Shown here: positions 6,846 to 12,806 of the stretch, in pieces
Layout: the number at the start of each line of letters is the position of its first letter
Numbering within the stretch: the stretch's first letter is position 1
DNA from: Bacillota bacterium
GTDB lineage: Bacteria; Bacillota; Clostridia; Lachnospirales; Lachnospiraceae
DNA length: 16,783 bases
Direction of reading: 5' to 3'
Assembly: GCA_023393095.1 (NCBI GenBank)
Contig: JAEWMT010000047.1
Coordinates: 1 to 16,783 of the forward strand
The notes under the pieces: model-generated
Seen by the model: the letters and a program-made list of their open reading frames with translations, nothing else
Database searches by the model: none
What the model was told of the DNA's origin: nothing
Translations under genes and position numbers: made by a program

Positions 6846-7607
6846 TTATTGCTTATCATTTTTCATATTACTTTTATAGTCATTCATTGAAATACCCATG
6901 TATCGTTTAAACATAGTACATAAATGACTTTGACTAGAGAAATTCAAATTGTAAGCAACATCCGCTTCATTTTGCTCATTCAGAATACTTTCTTTGACTC
7001 TTCTAATTTTGCACTGTTGATCATACTGCTTGGGAGTAATGCCCATTTCATTCTTAAAAATCCTAACAAGATGATATTTTGAGAGATGAACTGCTCTGGC
7101 AAGTTCATCCAGCTGAAATTTATTATCATAATGCTCACTTATGAATTTTATTGTATCCTTAACTACAGGGCTATAACTGTTATCTAATACTTCGTTTGTT
7201 TCTTGTAATTGAAGAGTAACTATAAGTTTATCGACGAATTGTTCACTAGATAATTTATTTGATTTGAAATCTTTACACAATCTCATTACATGCACTCCCA
7301 GATTGTAATAAACATATAAATCTGAATTATATCGCAAAAGTGGTGCTTTCATTTCGTTCTTAATACAGATGGTGAGATAACTATAAGGTTTCATAGGTGT
7401 TATTGATATACCCACATTGGGCGGTACAAGATATGTCATACCTTTTACTAATATGTACTCGTTATTTCCTATGACGAATTTTGTTTTGCCACTTTTTATT
7501 ACACCAATCATAAAGCTTTCATGTGTGTGGTATGGAAACTCATGTGTTCCTTCGCCGTCTACAATTTCAATCGAATTCTTTTGATAAAAGCAGGCTTTGT
7601 TTTTCAC
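6846..7607 (-). CDS. AraC-family transcriptional regulator
   Basis: A 253-residue activator with an N-terminal cupin-like sensor (HEFPYHTHESFMIGVIKSG, about residues 20-100) and a C-terminal double helix-turn-helix (about 150-247: FQLDELARAVHLSKYHLVRIFKNEMGITPKQY, then DVAYNLNFSSQSHLCTMFKRYMGIS). The layout and length are typical of AraC regulators that sense small metabolites. Translation appears to begin at GTG (7605-7607), with a run of five G upstream as the likely ribosome site; no nearby ATG fits. It is divergent from the radical SAM operon and upstream of the PPC and esterase genes in the same direction. The latter are its most likely targets, by position only. Confidence 0.87.
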   Translation of the reverse strand: MKNKACFYQKNSIEIVDGEGTHEFPYHTHESFMIGVIKSGKTKFVIGNNEYILVKGMTYLVPPNVGISITPMKPYSYLTICIKNEMKAPLLRYNSDLYVYYNLGVHVMRLCKDFKSNKLSSEQFVDKLIVTLQLQETNEVLDNSYSPVVKDTIKFISEHYDNKFQLDELARAVHLSKYHLVRIFKNEMGITPKQYDQQCKIRRVKESILNEQNEADVAYNLNFSSQSHLCTMFKRYMGISMNDYKSNMKNDKQ

Positions 7608-7759
7608 CTTATATACCCCCAGCCTATATTAGTAGATGAAGCTTTTAATTACATTTATCATACCACTAGTAAGAGCTTATTGATATATTAAAATATCTTA
7701 GTCGGCTGTGAAGAGTAACTTGTTTGTAACTTCCCGGATTAGGTGAAGCATAACTGCGC
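7608..7759. other. Divergent intergenic region
   Basis: It separates the minus-strand AraC-type gene from the plus-strand radical SAM operon. I see no gene. The stretch includes the leader of the AraC-type gene, whose promoter I cannot place confidently. Confidence 0.4.
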
Positions 7760-7788
7760 TTGACAAATATAGTTGAATGTATTATATT
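7760..7788 (+). promoter_or_regulatory. Promoter of the radical SAM / AspRS-like / NUDIX operon
   Basis: Consensus TTGACA (7760-7765), a 17-bp spacer and TATATT (7783-7788). It is one of the strongest promoters in the window and would start transcription around 7794-7796, inside the adjacent palindrome. Confidence 0.8.
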
Positions 7789-7813
7789 GTTATTAACAAA
7801 ATGATAATAACAA
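7787..7813. promoter_or_regulatory. Operator-like palindrome over the transcription start
   Basis: TTGTTATTA (7787-7795) and TAATAACAA (7805-7813) are perfect 9-bp inverted arms separated by 9 bp. The element overlaps the end of the -10 hexamer and the predicted start site, the classical place for a repressor. The NUDIX regulator encoded as the third gene of the operon is the obvious candidate to bind it (inference). Confidence 0.65.
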
Positions 7814-7839
7814 CATTTTAATAACTGCGGGGTGACCAA

Positions 7840-8865
7840 ATGATAAATTTATTACCTGAAAAACAAAGCATTTTCCTTAGAGCCTCAATTAGCGGTATAT
7901 GTAATTTTTCATGCCAATATTGCGCAACCGATCTTGGCATGGAAAATAACACTCCACCTAGCTTAAAAGCGCCGCTACTTAATGTCGAGGAGTATGTTCG
8001 AAACATGAAGATGATTGCACAACATGGTTTTAATGCTATTTCTTTTACAGGCGGCGAACCATTGCTCAATCCGGAATTTCCGAGAATTCTTAAAGAATGC
8101 CGTAACATATTTAAAACAATCGAAATAACAACGAACGGTTCTAAACTTCTCGAAAACATAGAGGTTGTAAAAGAATTTGTTGATGTTCTAAAGATTTCGG
8201 TTGATGCTTATGATTCGGAACTTAGTGTTAAAATTGCACGAAATCCACTGGCGGCAAAAACGAGTCAGATAATTGAAAAATGCTGCGAAGCAGGAATTAA
8301 AACAATCGGTTTCAACTTTGTTTATATGAAACAGAATGAAAATGAATTACCAAAGCTTGTTGATTTTGTCGGACGACTAAAGCAACAATATGGTACTGAC
8401 ATATATATCAGCATACTGGACTTATATTATTCAAAAGGTAATAGGGCATTTTGGCAAGATCAGTTTGTAAATCTTTCTGAGCTTAGGTCAAAAATTGCAA
8501 ACGAGGACAAGAAAGTCAACCGTAGATTGAGAATAGGATGCGATTCCTATAATTTTATATGGAATGATGTACTTGTTAATATGAAGGACAGCATATCTTG
8601 CACACATCGTGCAAAGATGTGCGCAAAATGTCCTGAATACTGTCAGGAAGGGATTTACAGTCTGAAGCATTCGGCAAGCGGGTGGCTTAGCGTTTGTCCC
8701 TCAAATAATCTGAAATTAGGCGCTTTGCTAAACAGTGATATCGCTTCGCAGGATGCACACGTAATAATAGATGGGTTTGTCAAAACACTTAATGAAATTA
8801 CAAGAATCGATAACACTGGAGAAGAATTTTTTCGATTCAACAATATGGAGGAACTATATGAATAA
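7840..8865 (+). CDS. Radical SAM enzyme, MoaA-like with C-terminal cysteine cluster
   Basis: A 341-residue radical S-adenosylmethionine enzyme. The SAM-binding [4Fe-4S] motif is CNFSCQYC (Cys21, Cys25, Cys28), followed by the GGEP motif at 71-74 and EITTNG at 95-100, giving the partial TIM barrel. The C-terminal part has Cys254, Cys261-x2-Cys264, Cys268 and Cys286 (SGWLSVCPSN), a MoaA/twitch-like layout that would hold an auxiliary iron-sulfur cluster. In MoaA the spacing is C-x2-C-x13-C; here the gap to the last cysteine is longer (x21), so it is a paralogue rather than GTP cyclase, and no molybdopterin genes surround it. The gene overlaps the AspRS-like gene by 8 nt. GGGGTG at 7829-7834 supports the start. 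The substrate is unknown; an aspartyl derivative is a reasonable guess from the neighbour. Confidence 0.85.
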   Translation: MINLLPEKQSIFLRASISGICNFSCQYCATDLGMENNTPPSLKAPLLNVEEYVRNMKMIAQHGFNAISFTGGEPLLNPEFPRILKECRNIFKTIEITTNGSKLLENIEVVKEFVDVLKISVDAYDSELSVKIARNPLAAKTSQIIEKCCEAGIKTIGFNFVYMKQNENELPKLVDFVGRLKQQYGTDIYISILDLYYSKGNRAFWQDQFVNLSELRSKIANEDKKVNRRLRIGCDSYNFIWNDVLVNMKDSISCTHRAKMCAKCPEYCQEGIYSLKHSASGWLSVCPSNNLKLGALLNSDIASQDAHVIIDGFVKTLNEITRIDNTGEEFFRFNNMEELYE

Positions 8866-9787
8866 TATACTGCAACACTTACAAAGCCCTGTTGTGAGGA
8901 GAAACCTTTCAATAACCGGTAAAATCAAAGCTGCAGCTCGCAATTTTCTGAATCGCAATGGTTTTGAAGAATACGATACCCCTATTCTTATGACTAAAAC
9001 CGGTGAAAAGTATAATTCGACTTTTGACATTATGATTGATGACAAGCCGGCAAGTCTTGCAGATTCTCCTCAAATATTTAAGTTAATGCTTACCATGGCA
9101 GGTTATGAGAAATATTATCAATATGCACATTGCTTTCGTCCTATTGCATTAGAAAGTGAAACTCACACTAGGTTATGTGAGTTTACGCAAATTGATATAG
9201 AAATGCAAGCCGAGACGCTCTCAGTATTAACAAGATTTGCAGAAGCATTGATCGTTGAAATATGTACTGCAGTTAATAGGAAGCCGAGAATTGAACATAT
9301 GGAAGGTATCTATTGCAGGAATACATATGGTAGTAATATGAAACCTGATTTGAGAAAAACCGATGATGAAATATCGGTTGTGTTTATTGAACATATGCCG
9401 CTCACAAATGGTGATAGAACAAAGACTCAAACGCTAATTCCATGTCATCACATTTTTGCGTTGCCGTCCAATGAAATTCAAAGTACAACGGAAGATACCT
9501 TGACAAACACTCAAACGGAATCCTTTGATATAGTAATGAATGGGATTGAAATCGGTGGTGGTGATTTGCGCATACTAAACAGAGACTTGCTGCAACATAT
9601 GATGGATATATTTGATGTTGATCAGGGAGAATACACAGAATATCTTGAGATGCTGAGCAATTACACCGGCAAACAGAGCGGAGGTTTTGCAATTGGATTG
9701 GAACGCTTGGTAATGGCGTTGTCCGGGTGCGATGATATTCGTAGCACAGTTTGCTTTCCGGATTATTACAAAAGGAGTGAACACTAA
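8858..9787 (+). CDS. Aspartyl-tRNA synthetase-like catalytic core without tRNA-binding domains
   Basis: A 309-residue class II synthetase paralogue aligning to the catalytic core of bacterial AspRS. Motif 1 ends GFEEYDTPIL. The ADSPQIFK segment (70-75) keeps the aspartate-contacting lysine. Motif 2 begins at FRP (93) and runs to EFTQIDIEM. YGSNMKPDLR, PCHHIF (197-198), NGIEIGGGDLRI (Arg238, contacting the aspartate side chain in AspRS) and motif 3 GLERLVM (280-286) follow. Both the N-terminal anticodon-binding OB fold and the internal GAD insertion of bacterial AspRS are missing; bacterial AspRS is about 590 residues. It should form aspartyl-AMP and pass the aspartyl group to something other than a normally recognised tRNA. 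In motif 2, FRP replaces the usual FRDE. The start is set by GGAGGA at 8846-8851; the frame is open back to 8771 inside the radical SAM gene. Confidence 0.85.
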   Translation: MNNILQHLQSPVVRRNLSITGKIKAAARNFLNRNGFEEYDTPILMTKTGEKYNSTFDIMIDDKPASLADSPQIFKLMLTMAGYEKYYQYAHCFRPIALESETHTRLCEFTQIDIEMQAETLSVLTRFAEALIVEICTAVNRKPRIEHMEGIYCRNTYGSNMKPDLRKTDDEISVVFIEHMPLTNGDRTKTQTLIPCHHIFALPSNEIQSTTEDTLTNTQTESFDIVMNGIEIGGGDLRILNRDLLQHMMDIFDVDQGEYTEYLEMLSNYTGKQSGGFAIGLERLVMALSGCDDIRSTVCFPDYYKRSEH

Positions 9788-10540
9788 ATGGATAGTAATA
9801 TAAATAGAACTGATGAACAAAACTTTTTGGATCACTATGATCCGAAGGCTTTTGCCCCAATGGCGGTAACCGTTGATACAGTTGTTTTCGGAATCACAAA
9901 AAGAACAAGCGGAAATTATCGTAAGCTTGATAATCAAAAGCTAAATATTCTGCTGGTTAAGCGAGATAATTACCCGTTTAAGGGATGTTATTCACTTCCG
10001 GGTGGATTTGTTTGGCAAGATGAAACTTTAGAGCAAACGGCATCACGAGTACTCAAAAGTAAAACCGGCTTGAAGCATATTTTCTGTGAGCAGCTATATA
10101 CCTTCGGAGCGGTTGACCGAGACCCTCGAATGAGAGTGGTTAGTTGCGCATATATTGCGCTTATTGATACAGAGATGGCTAAAATCAACGGTGCTGAATG
10201 GTTTAGTATGGAGGAGATTGCTTCCCTTTCGCTGGCTTTTGACCATAACAATTTGATTGAGGAAGCACTAAAGCGATTACGAGGAAAAATTAATTATACA
10301 GATATTATATTTCATATGATGCCAAAAAGATTTACAATAAGCGAATTGCAGGAAGTATATGAAATAATTCTGGGTAAAAAACTGCTGCCGGCAGCCTTTC
10401 GCCGTTTTATTTCCGACAGAATACAAGAAACTGACGAATTCACGAAGGATGCCGGACATAGACCATCACGCTTTTATAAGGTAAAGGATTTACAAATAGA
10501 AGACAATAAAGATTTGCATTGCTCGAATAAAGAAATGTGA
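9788..10540 (+). CDS. NrtR-like NUDIX-domain transcriptional regulator with degenerate NUDIX box
   Basis: A 250-residue protein. Residues about 25-160 form a NUDIX domain and about 165-230 a C-terminal winged-helix-like domain (FTISELQEVYEIILGKKLLPAAFRRFISDRI), the architecture of NrtR-type repressors. In the NUDIX box, Gly73, Glu79, Arg87 and Gly94 are kept, but the metal-binding glutamates of REUxEE are Val88, Ser91 and Lys92, so hydrolysis is unlikely and the domain should act as a nucleotide-ligand sensor. NrtR proteins bind ADP-ribose and repress NAD genes; here no NAD gene is present, and the protein is the last gene of the radical SAM / AspRS-like operon. Its start directly abuts the previous stop (TAA-ATG), with AAAGGAG at 9771-9777. 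The probable target is the palindrome at 7787-7813. Confidence 0.82.
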   Translation: MDSNINRTDEQNFLDHYDPKAFAPMAVTVDTVVFGITKRTSGNYRKLDNQKLNILLVKRDNYPFKGCYSLPGGFVWQDETLEQTASRVLKSKTGLKHIFCEQLYTFGAVDRDPRMRVVSCAYIALIDTEMAKINGAEWFSMEEIASLSLAFDHNNLIEEALKRLRGKINYTDIIFHMMPKRFTISELQEVYEIILGKKLLPAAFRRFISDRIQETDEFTKDAGHRPSRFYKVKDLQIEDNKDLHCSNKEM

Positions 10541-10592
10541 ATAGAGACCACTAATTAGGGCAGGCAGACGGTTAATTACGAAAAGATACAAT

Positions 10593-10627
10593 AAAAAAAT
10601 CCATATGCTGGTACTGCCACATGGATT
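10593..10627 (-). terminator. Terminator of tRNA-Thr
   Basis: On the minus strand AATCCAT pairs with ATGGATT across a partly structured loop and is followed by a run of seven T (10593-10599 on the complement). It lies 9 nt after the tRNA. Confidence 0.75.
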
Positions 10628-10635
10628 GTTATAAC

Positions 10636-10708
<73 letters not shown>

Positions 10709-10801
10709 ATAATTAATAATAATTTATAGATTTAAGCTCTTTTATCAAGGCTACTCAACTATTCTATTATAAAGACTCATAAATATCAAGGATTTTTTGA
10801 A

Positions 10802-10862
10802 AAACTTAGATAATTTACTTGGATAACTTAGATGACTTAGATAACTAGATAACTTAGATAAT
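10802..10862. repeat. Degenerate 9-bp tandem repeat
   Basis: The unit AACTTAGAT recurs in tandem with small changes (AACTTAGAT, GACTTAGAT, AACTAGAT, AACTTAGAT), after a diverged copy containing TTACTTGGAT. It lies between the tRNA-Thr gene and the degV terminator. It is non-coding and probably a slippage product. The rest of 10709-10801 shows nothing else. Confidence 0.6.
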
Positions 10863-10905
10863 TAATTCAAAACCCCTGCTGTTACGCAGGGGTTTTGAAT
10901 TAATT
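10860..10905 (-). terminator. Very strong bidirectional terminator of the DegV gene
   Basis: AATTAATTCAAAACCCCTGC (10860-10879) and its exact complement (10886-10905) form a perfect 20-bp stem with a 6-nt loop. The inner GC block is followed by TTTT on either strand, so it can act in both directions. It starts 17 nt after the DegV stop. Confidence 0.9.
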
Positions 10906-10921
10906 ATTCTATCCGGCTTTC

Positions 10922-11791
10922 TTACCTTTTCTCTCCCCTAAAGCACAATCCGATTGCTCCGGGGCCGGAGTGAGCACCGATACTGGGGCTTACATAGTTA
11001 ATGATAATCTGTTTATTCGGCAACTTTTCTTTAATAAGACCTTCCAGGTATTTCGCATCCTCTTCGGCATCTCCATGTAGTATGCAGATGATATTATCTT
11101 CATCTTTATAATTGCCCATATCATCCAACATTTGATTAAATATCGTGTTAAGGGATTTTCTACGGCCTCTTGCGGTGCCGCCTGATACAAGCTGTCCCTC
11201 GGGACTTAATCTGAGAAGGGGTTTTATATTAATCATGGAGCCAATTACGGCGGTTGTCTTAGAAATTCTGCCACCACGGTGAAGGTGACCTAGATCGTCA
11301 ACAGTAAAACGGATACAGAATTCCTGCTTATGATTTTCTAGCCAGGTTGTAATCTCTTCTAAGGATTTGCCTTCTTCTCTCATTCGGACAGCTTTCATGA
11401 TAAACATTCCCTGCCCCATGGAAGCACTAAGCGTATCCAATACAATGATTTTGGCGCCCGGATTTTCCTCGCAGATTTCAAGGGCACCGGTGGTTACATT
11501 ACTGCAGCCACCGCTTAATGCAGAAGAGAAACTGATATGTAATATGTCAAAGCCTTGATTGATATAAGCTTGAAATACTCTACGGATTACTTCTGGATTA
11601 CTTGCCATTGTTGTAGGCATTAGTCCTGATCTCATCTTATCGTAGAATTCCTTAGGGGACAGGTTGATTTCATCGCCATAGGTAACACCTTCTAAGTCAT
11701 AATAATGAGGTATGATACCGATATGTTTTTCCTTAATATAGCTTTCTGGCAAATCGGCATTTGAATCTGTGGTGATAATAAATTCCTTCAT
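10922..11791 (-). CDS. DegV-family fatty-acid-binding protein (FakB-like)
   Basis: A 289-residue DegV protein. The family binds a single fatty acid and presents it to the kinase FakA for acyl-phosphate formation. Diagnostic parts are TDSNADLPESYIKE at the N-terminus, IIPHYYDLEGVTYGDE, PTTMASNPEV (variant of the TSQPS lipid-carboxylate loop), HISFSSALSGGCSNV, and SPSIGAHSGPGAIGLCF near the C-terminus, carrying the conserved His-Ser/Thr-Gly-Pro-Gly. The length is normal. No FakA kinase is adjacent, which is common because many Clostridia carry several scattered DegV genes. AGGAGGGC precedes the ATG. The gene is monocistronic, with its own promoter and terminator. Confidence 0.9.
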   Translation of the reverse strand: MKEFIITTDSNADLPESYIKEKHIGIIPHYYDLEGVTYGDEINLSPKEFYDKMRSGLMPTTMASNPEVIRRVFQAYINQGFDILHISFSSALSGGCSNVTTGALEICEENPGAKIIVLDTLSASMGQGMFIMKAVRMREEGKSLEEITTWLENHKQEFCIRFTVDDLGHLHRGGRISKTTAVIGSMINIKPLLRLSPEGQLVSGGTARGRRKSLNTIFNQMLDDMGNYKDEDNIICILHGDAEEDAKYLEGLIKEKLPNKQIIINYVSPSIGAHSGPGAIGLCFRGEKR

Positions 11792-11826
11792 CTCTTATTG
11801 CCCTCCTATAATTAGTGTATAGTTCT

Positions 11827-11855
11827 ATTTTACAAAATGCTACCTTTATAAGCAA
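11827..11855 (-). promoter_or_regulatory. Promoter of the DegV gene
   Basis: On the minus strand TTGCTT (complement of 11850-11855), a 17-bp spacer and TAAAAT (complement of 11827-11832) lie about 35 nt before the start codon. Confidence 0.6.
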
Positions 11856-11880
11856 TAGGTTATTAAAATTTATTAATTGA

Positions 11881-11947
11881 AGGATTACATTTAAAATAAC
11901 TAAGGATCTACATTTAAAATAACTCAGAATCTACATTTAAAATGCTT
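11881..11947. repeat. Three direct repeats of 22-23 bp
   Basis: AGGAT(C)TACATTTAAAATAACT occurs from 11881, again from 11903, and a third diverged copy (AGAATCTACATTTAAAATGCTT) from 11926. The copies are contiguous with no spacers. They sit just upstream of the riboswitch promoter, between two divergent genes, so they could bind a regulator or be slippage products. Confidence 0.7.
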
Positions 11948-11948
11948 A

Positions 11949-11977
11949 TTGACGTACTTATTCTATTGTGCTAAACT
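11949..11977 (+). promoter_or_regulatory. Promoter of the B12-riboswitch operon
   Basis: TTGACG (11949-11954), a 17-bp spacer and TAAACT (11972-11977). Transcription would start near 11984, about 40 nt before the riboswitch aptamer. Confidence 0.65.
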
Positions 11978-12021
11978 AGTTTCAAATAGTACTGGAAATA
12001 CTGAAAATTGAATATTTATCG

Positions 12022-12137
12022 TTACATGGTTTCATGCTTAGATCATGAATGAGAGGGAAGTTCGGTGAGAATCCGTCGCAACCGCCATTACCGTATTTAA
12101 TCGTAAGATTATAAGTCGGGAGCCTTGCCATGTTTAC
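12022..12137 (+). promoter_or_regulatory. Cobalamin riboswitch aptamer
   Basis: Conserved cobalamin-element blocks appear in order: GAGAGGGAAG (12051-12060), then CGGTGAGAATCCGTCGCAA (12063-12081), CCGCCATTACCG (12082-12093), and finally AGTCGGGAGCCTTGCCATG near 12114-12132. ACATGG (12024-12029) pairs with CCATGT (12128-12133) as the closing P1 helix. Cobalamin binding should switch off the downstream uptake genes. A search against the Rfam cobalamin model would settle the boundaries. Confidence 0.9.
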
Positions 12138-12151
12138 GTTGGTTATTTGAA

Positions 12152-12302
12152 CACTTTTGGGTGAAGGAAAAGTGCAACCATTAATATAAAATTAATTAAC
12201 ATGGGCAAGAGGGAGATACACTTTATGTTCTCTGAGCTGCGTGTTGGATTTTATTGAGAGAGTTGCACTTTTTACAGTTTGATATGTAAAAGGTGCTTTT
12301 TT
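12152..12302 (+). terminator. Riboswitch expression platform: anti-antiterminator, antiterminator and terminator
   Basis: Three competing helices can be read. CACTTTT (12152-12158) pairs with AAAAGTG (12168-12174). The same right arm, extended as AAAAGTGCAAC (12168-12178), pairs perfectly with GTTGCACTTTT (12262-12272). That second partner in turn pairs with AAAAGGTGC (12288-12296, one bulge) and is followed by six T (12297-12302), making an intrinsic terminator. Ligand binding should favour the first and third helices and stop transcription; without cobalamin the middle helix forms and transcription continues. Confidence 0.75.
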
Positions 12303-12420
12303 ATTTCATAGGAAATTGCGTCCTATGAAATAAAAAGCACTCCGTGCAGGATGCGCACCTCGCGGTAAGGAAGTATGTTACTACGTAACCCGCTCGGGCG
12401 CGGAGAATGTGCGCGCACAA
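12293..12420. repeat. Compound stem-loop element with GC-rich second half
   Basis: A 20-bp stem with one bulge joins 12293-12313 to 12321-12340 (ending TTTCATAGGA / TCCTATGAAA). It is followed by a nested GC-rich structure: GCGCAC (12353-12358) with GTGCGC (12409-12414), CTCGCG with CGCGGAG, GCGG (12362-12365) with CCGC (12390-12393), and GTTAC-tac-GTAAC at the tip (12377-12389). Base composition is sharply unlike the flanks. It looks like an inserted interspersed repeat, between the riboswitch terminator and the first gene. Confidence 0.6.
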
Positions 12421-12500
12421 TCTTTGTTCTTATTCTAGTTCTTGAAATTCCAGGCTAATTTAAACAAAGTACTAAATTATACAGCGATTGGGGTGAAGAT

Positions 12501-12761
12501 ATGCCGGATGAGATGAGCCGGGAGGATTGTATGCTTGCCTTGCGTACAAAAGCCGAAGGGATGGACAGGCTTCCCAAGAAATCAGATTTTACTGAGTATG
12601 AGATAGCAAGAATTAAATCTTATTTTGGACCATGGCCTAGGGCTTTGGAAGCGGCGGGTCTGATCCCATCAAAATCGGAAGACCGTTTAATTAAAAAGCA
12701 GGAAAGTCGTCTAAATGCAATGAGAAAGAAAACGGAAGCTCTGAAAAAATTGAAGCAATGA
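12501..12761 (+). CDS. Small protein with homing-endonuclease-associated repeat motif
   Basis: An 86-residue basic protein, the first gene after the B12 riboswitch. Residues about 4-55 resemble the HNH-associated repeat (a helical DNA-binding-like unit seen beside HNH nucleases): SREDCMLALRTKAE, LPKKSDFTEYEIARIKSYFG, then PWPRALEAAGLIP, where the family consensus is F-G-S-W-x-x-A-L-x-x-A-G-L. The tail (about 58-86) is a lysine/arginine-rich helix. No nuclease domain is present. GGGGTGA precedes the ATG with good spacing. It lies 45 nt before the DUF4430 gene, so it should be co-expressed with B12-uptake genes; why is unclear. It could be a small regulator or a domesticated fragment of a mobile element. 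Confidence 0.65.
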   Translation: MPDEMSREDCMLALRTKAEGMDRLPKKSDFTEYEIARIKSYFGPWPRALEAAGLIPSKSEDRLIKKQESRLNAMRKKTEALKKLKQ

Positions 12762-12789
12762 ATACTAGCGAATTTCGCTGTATTAATAC
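12761..12789 (+). promoter_or_regulatory. Intercistronic hairpin
   Basis: AATAC-t-AGCG, loop AATTT, then CGCT-GTATT folds into a 9-bp stem with one bulge, between the small HNH-repeat gene and the DUF4430 gene. The right arm is also part of the self-complementary GTATTAATAC. There is no T tract, so it is more likely an mRNA-stability or processing structure than a terminator. Confidence 0.4.
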
Positions 12790-12806
12790 ATCTAAGGAGA
12801 ATAATT

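Noticed and set aside
8771..8857. An upstream start adding 29 residues to the AspRS-like protein.
   Set aside because: It would lie deep within the radical SAM gene, has no ribosome site, and the added residues match nothing; GGAGGA precedes the start at 8858.
7840..8865. Calling the radical SAM protein MoaA (GTP 3',8-cyclase).
   Set aside because: The C-terminal cysteine spacing differs from MoaA and no other molybdopterin gene is nearby.
9402..9937. Minus-strand frames of 120 and 152 residues across the AspRS/NUDIX junction.
   Set aside because: They are antisense to two well-supported genes and have no ribosome sites or domains.
9788..10540. Calling the NUDIX protein an active pyrophosphohydrolase.
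   Set aside because: The three metal-binding glutamates of the NUDIX box are replaced by Val88, Ser91 and Lys92, and an extra C-terminal DNA-binding-like domain is present.
11881..11947. Possible CRISPR array.
   Set aside because: The repeats are contiguous with no spacers, the third copy is diverged, and no cas gene is in the window.
12201..12240. A second B12-box-like motif (GGGCAAGAGGGAGA) suggesting a tandem riboswitch.
   Set aside because: Only the purine-rich block resembles the B12 box; none of the other conserved cobalamin-aptamer blocks follows, and the stretch lies inside the expression platform of the first element.
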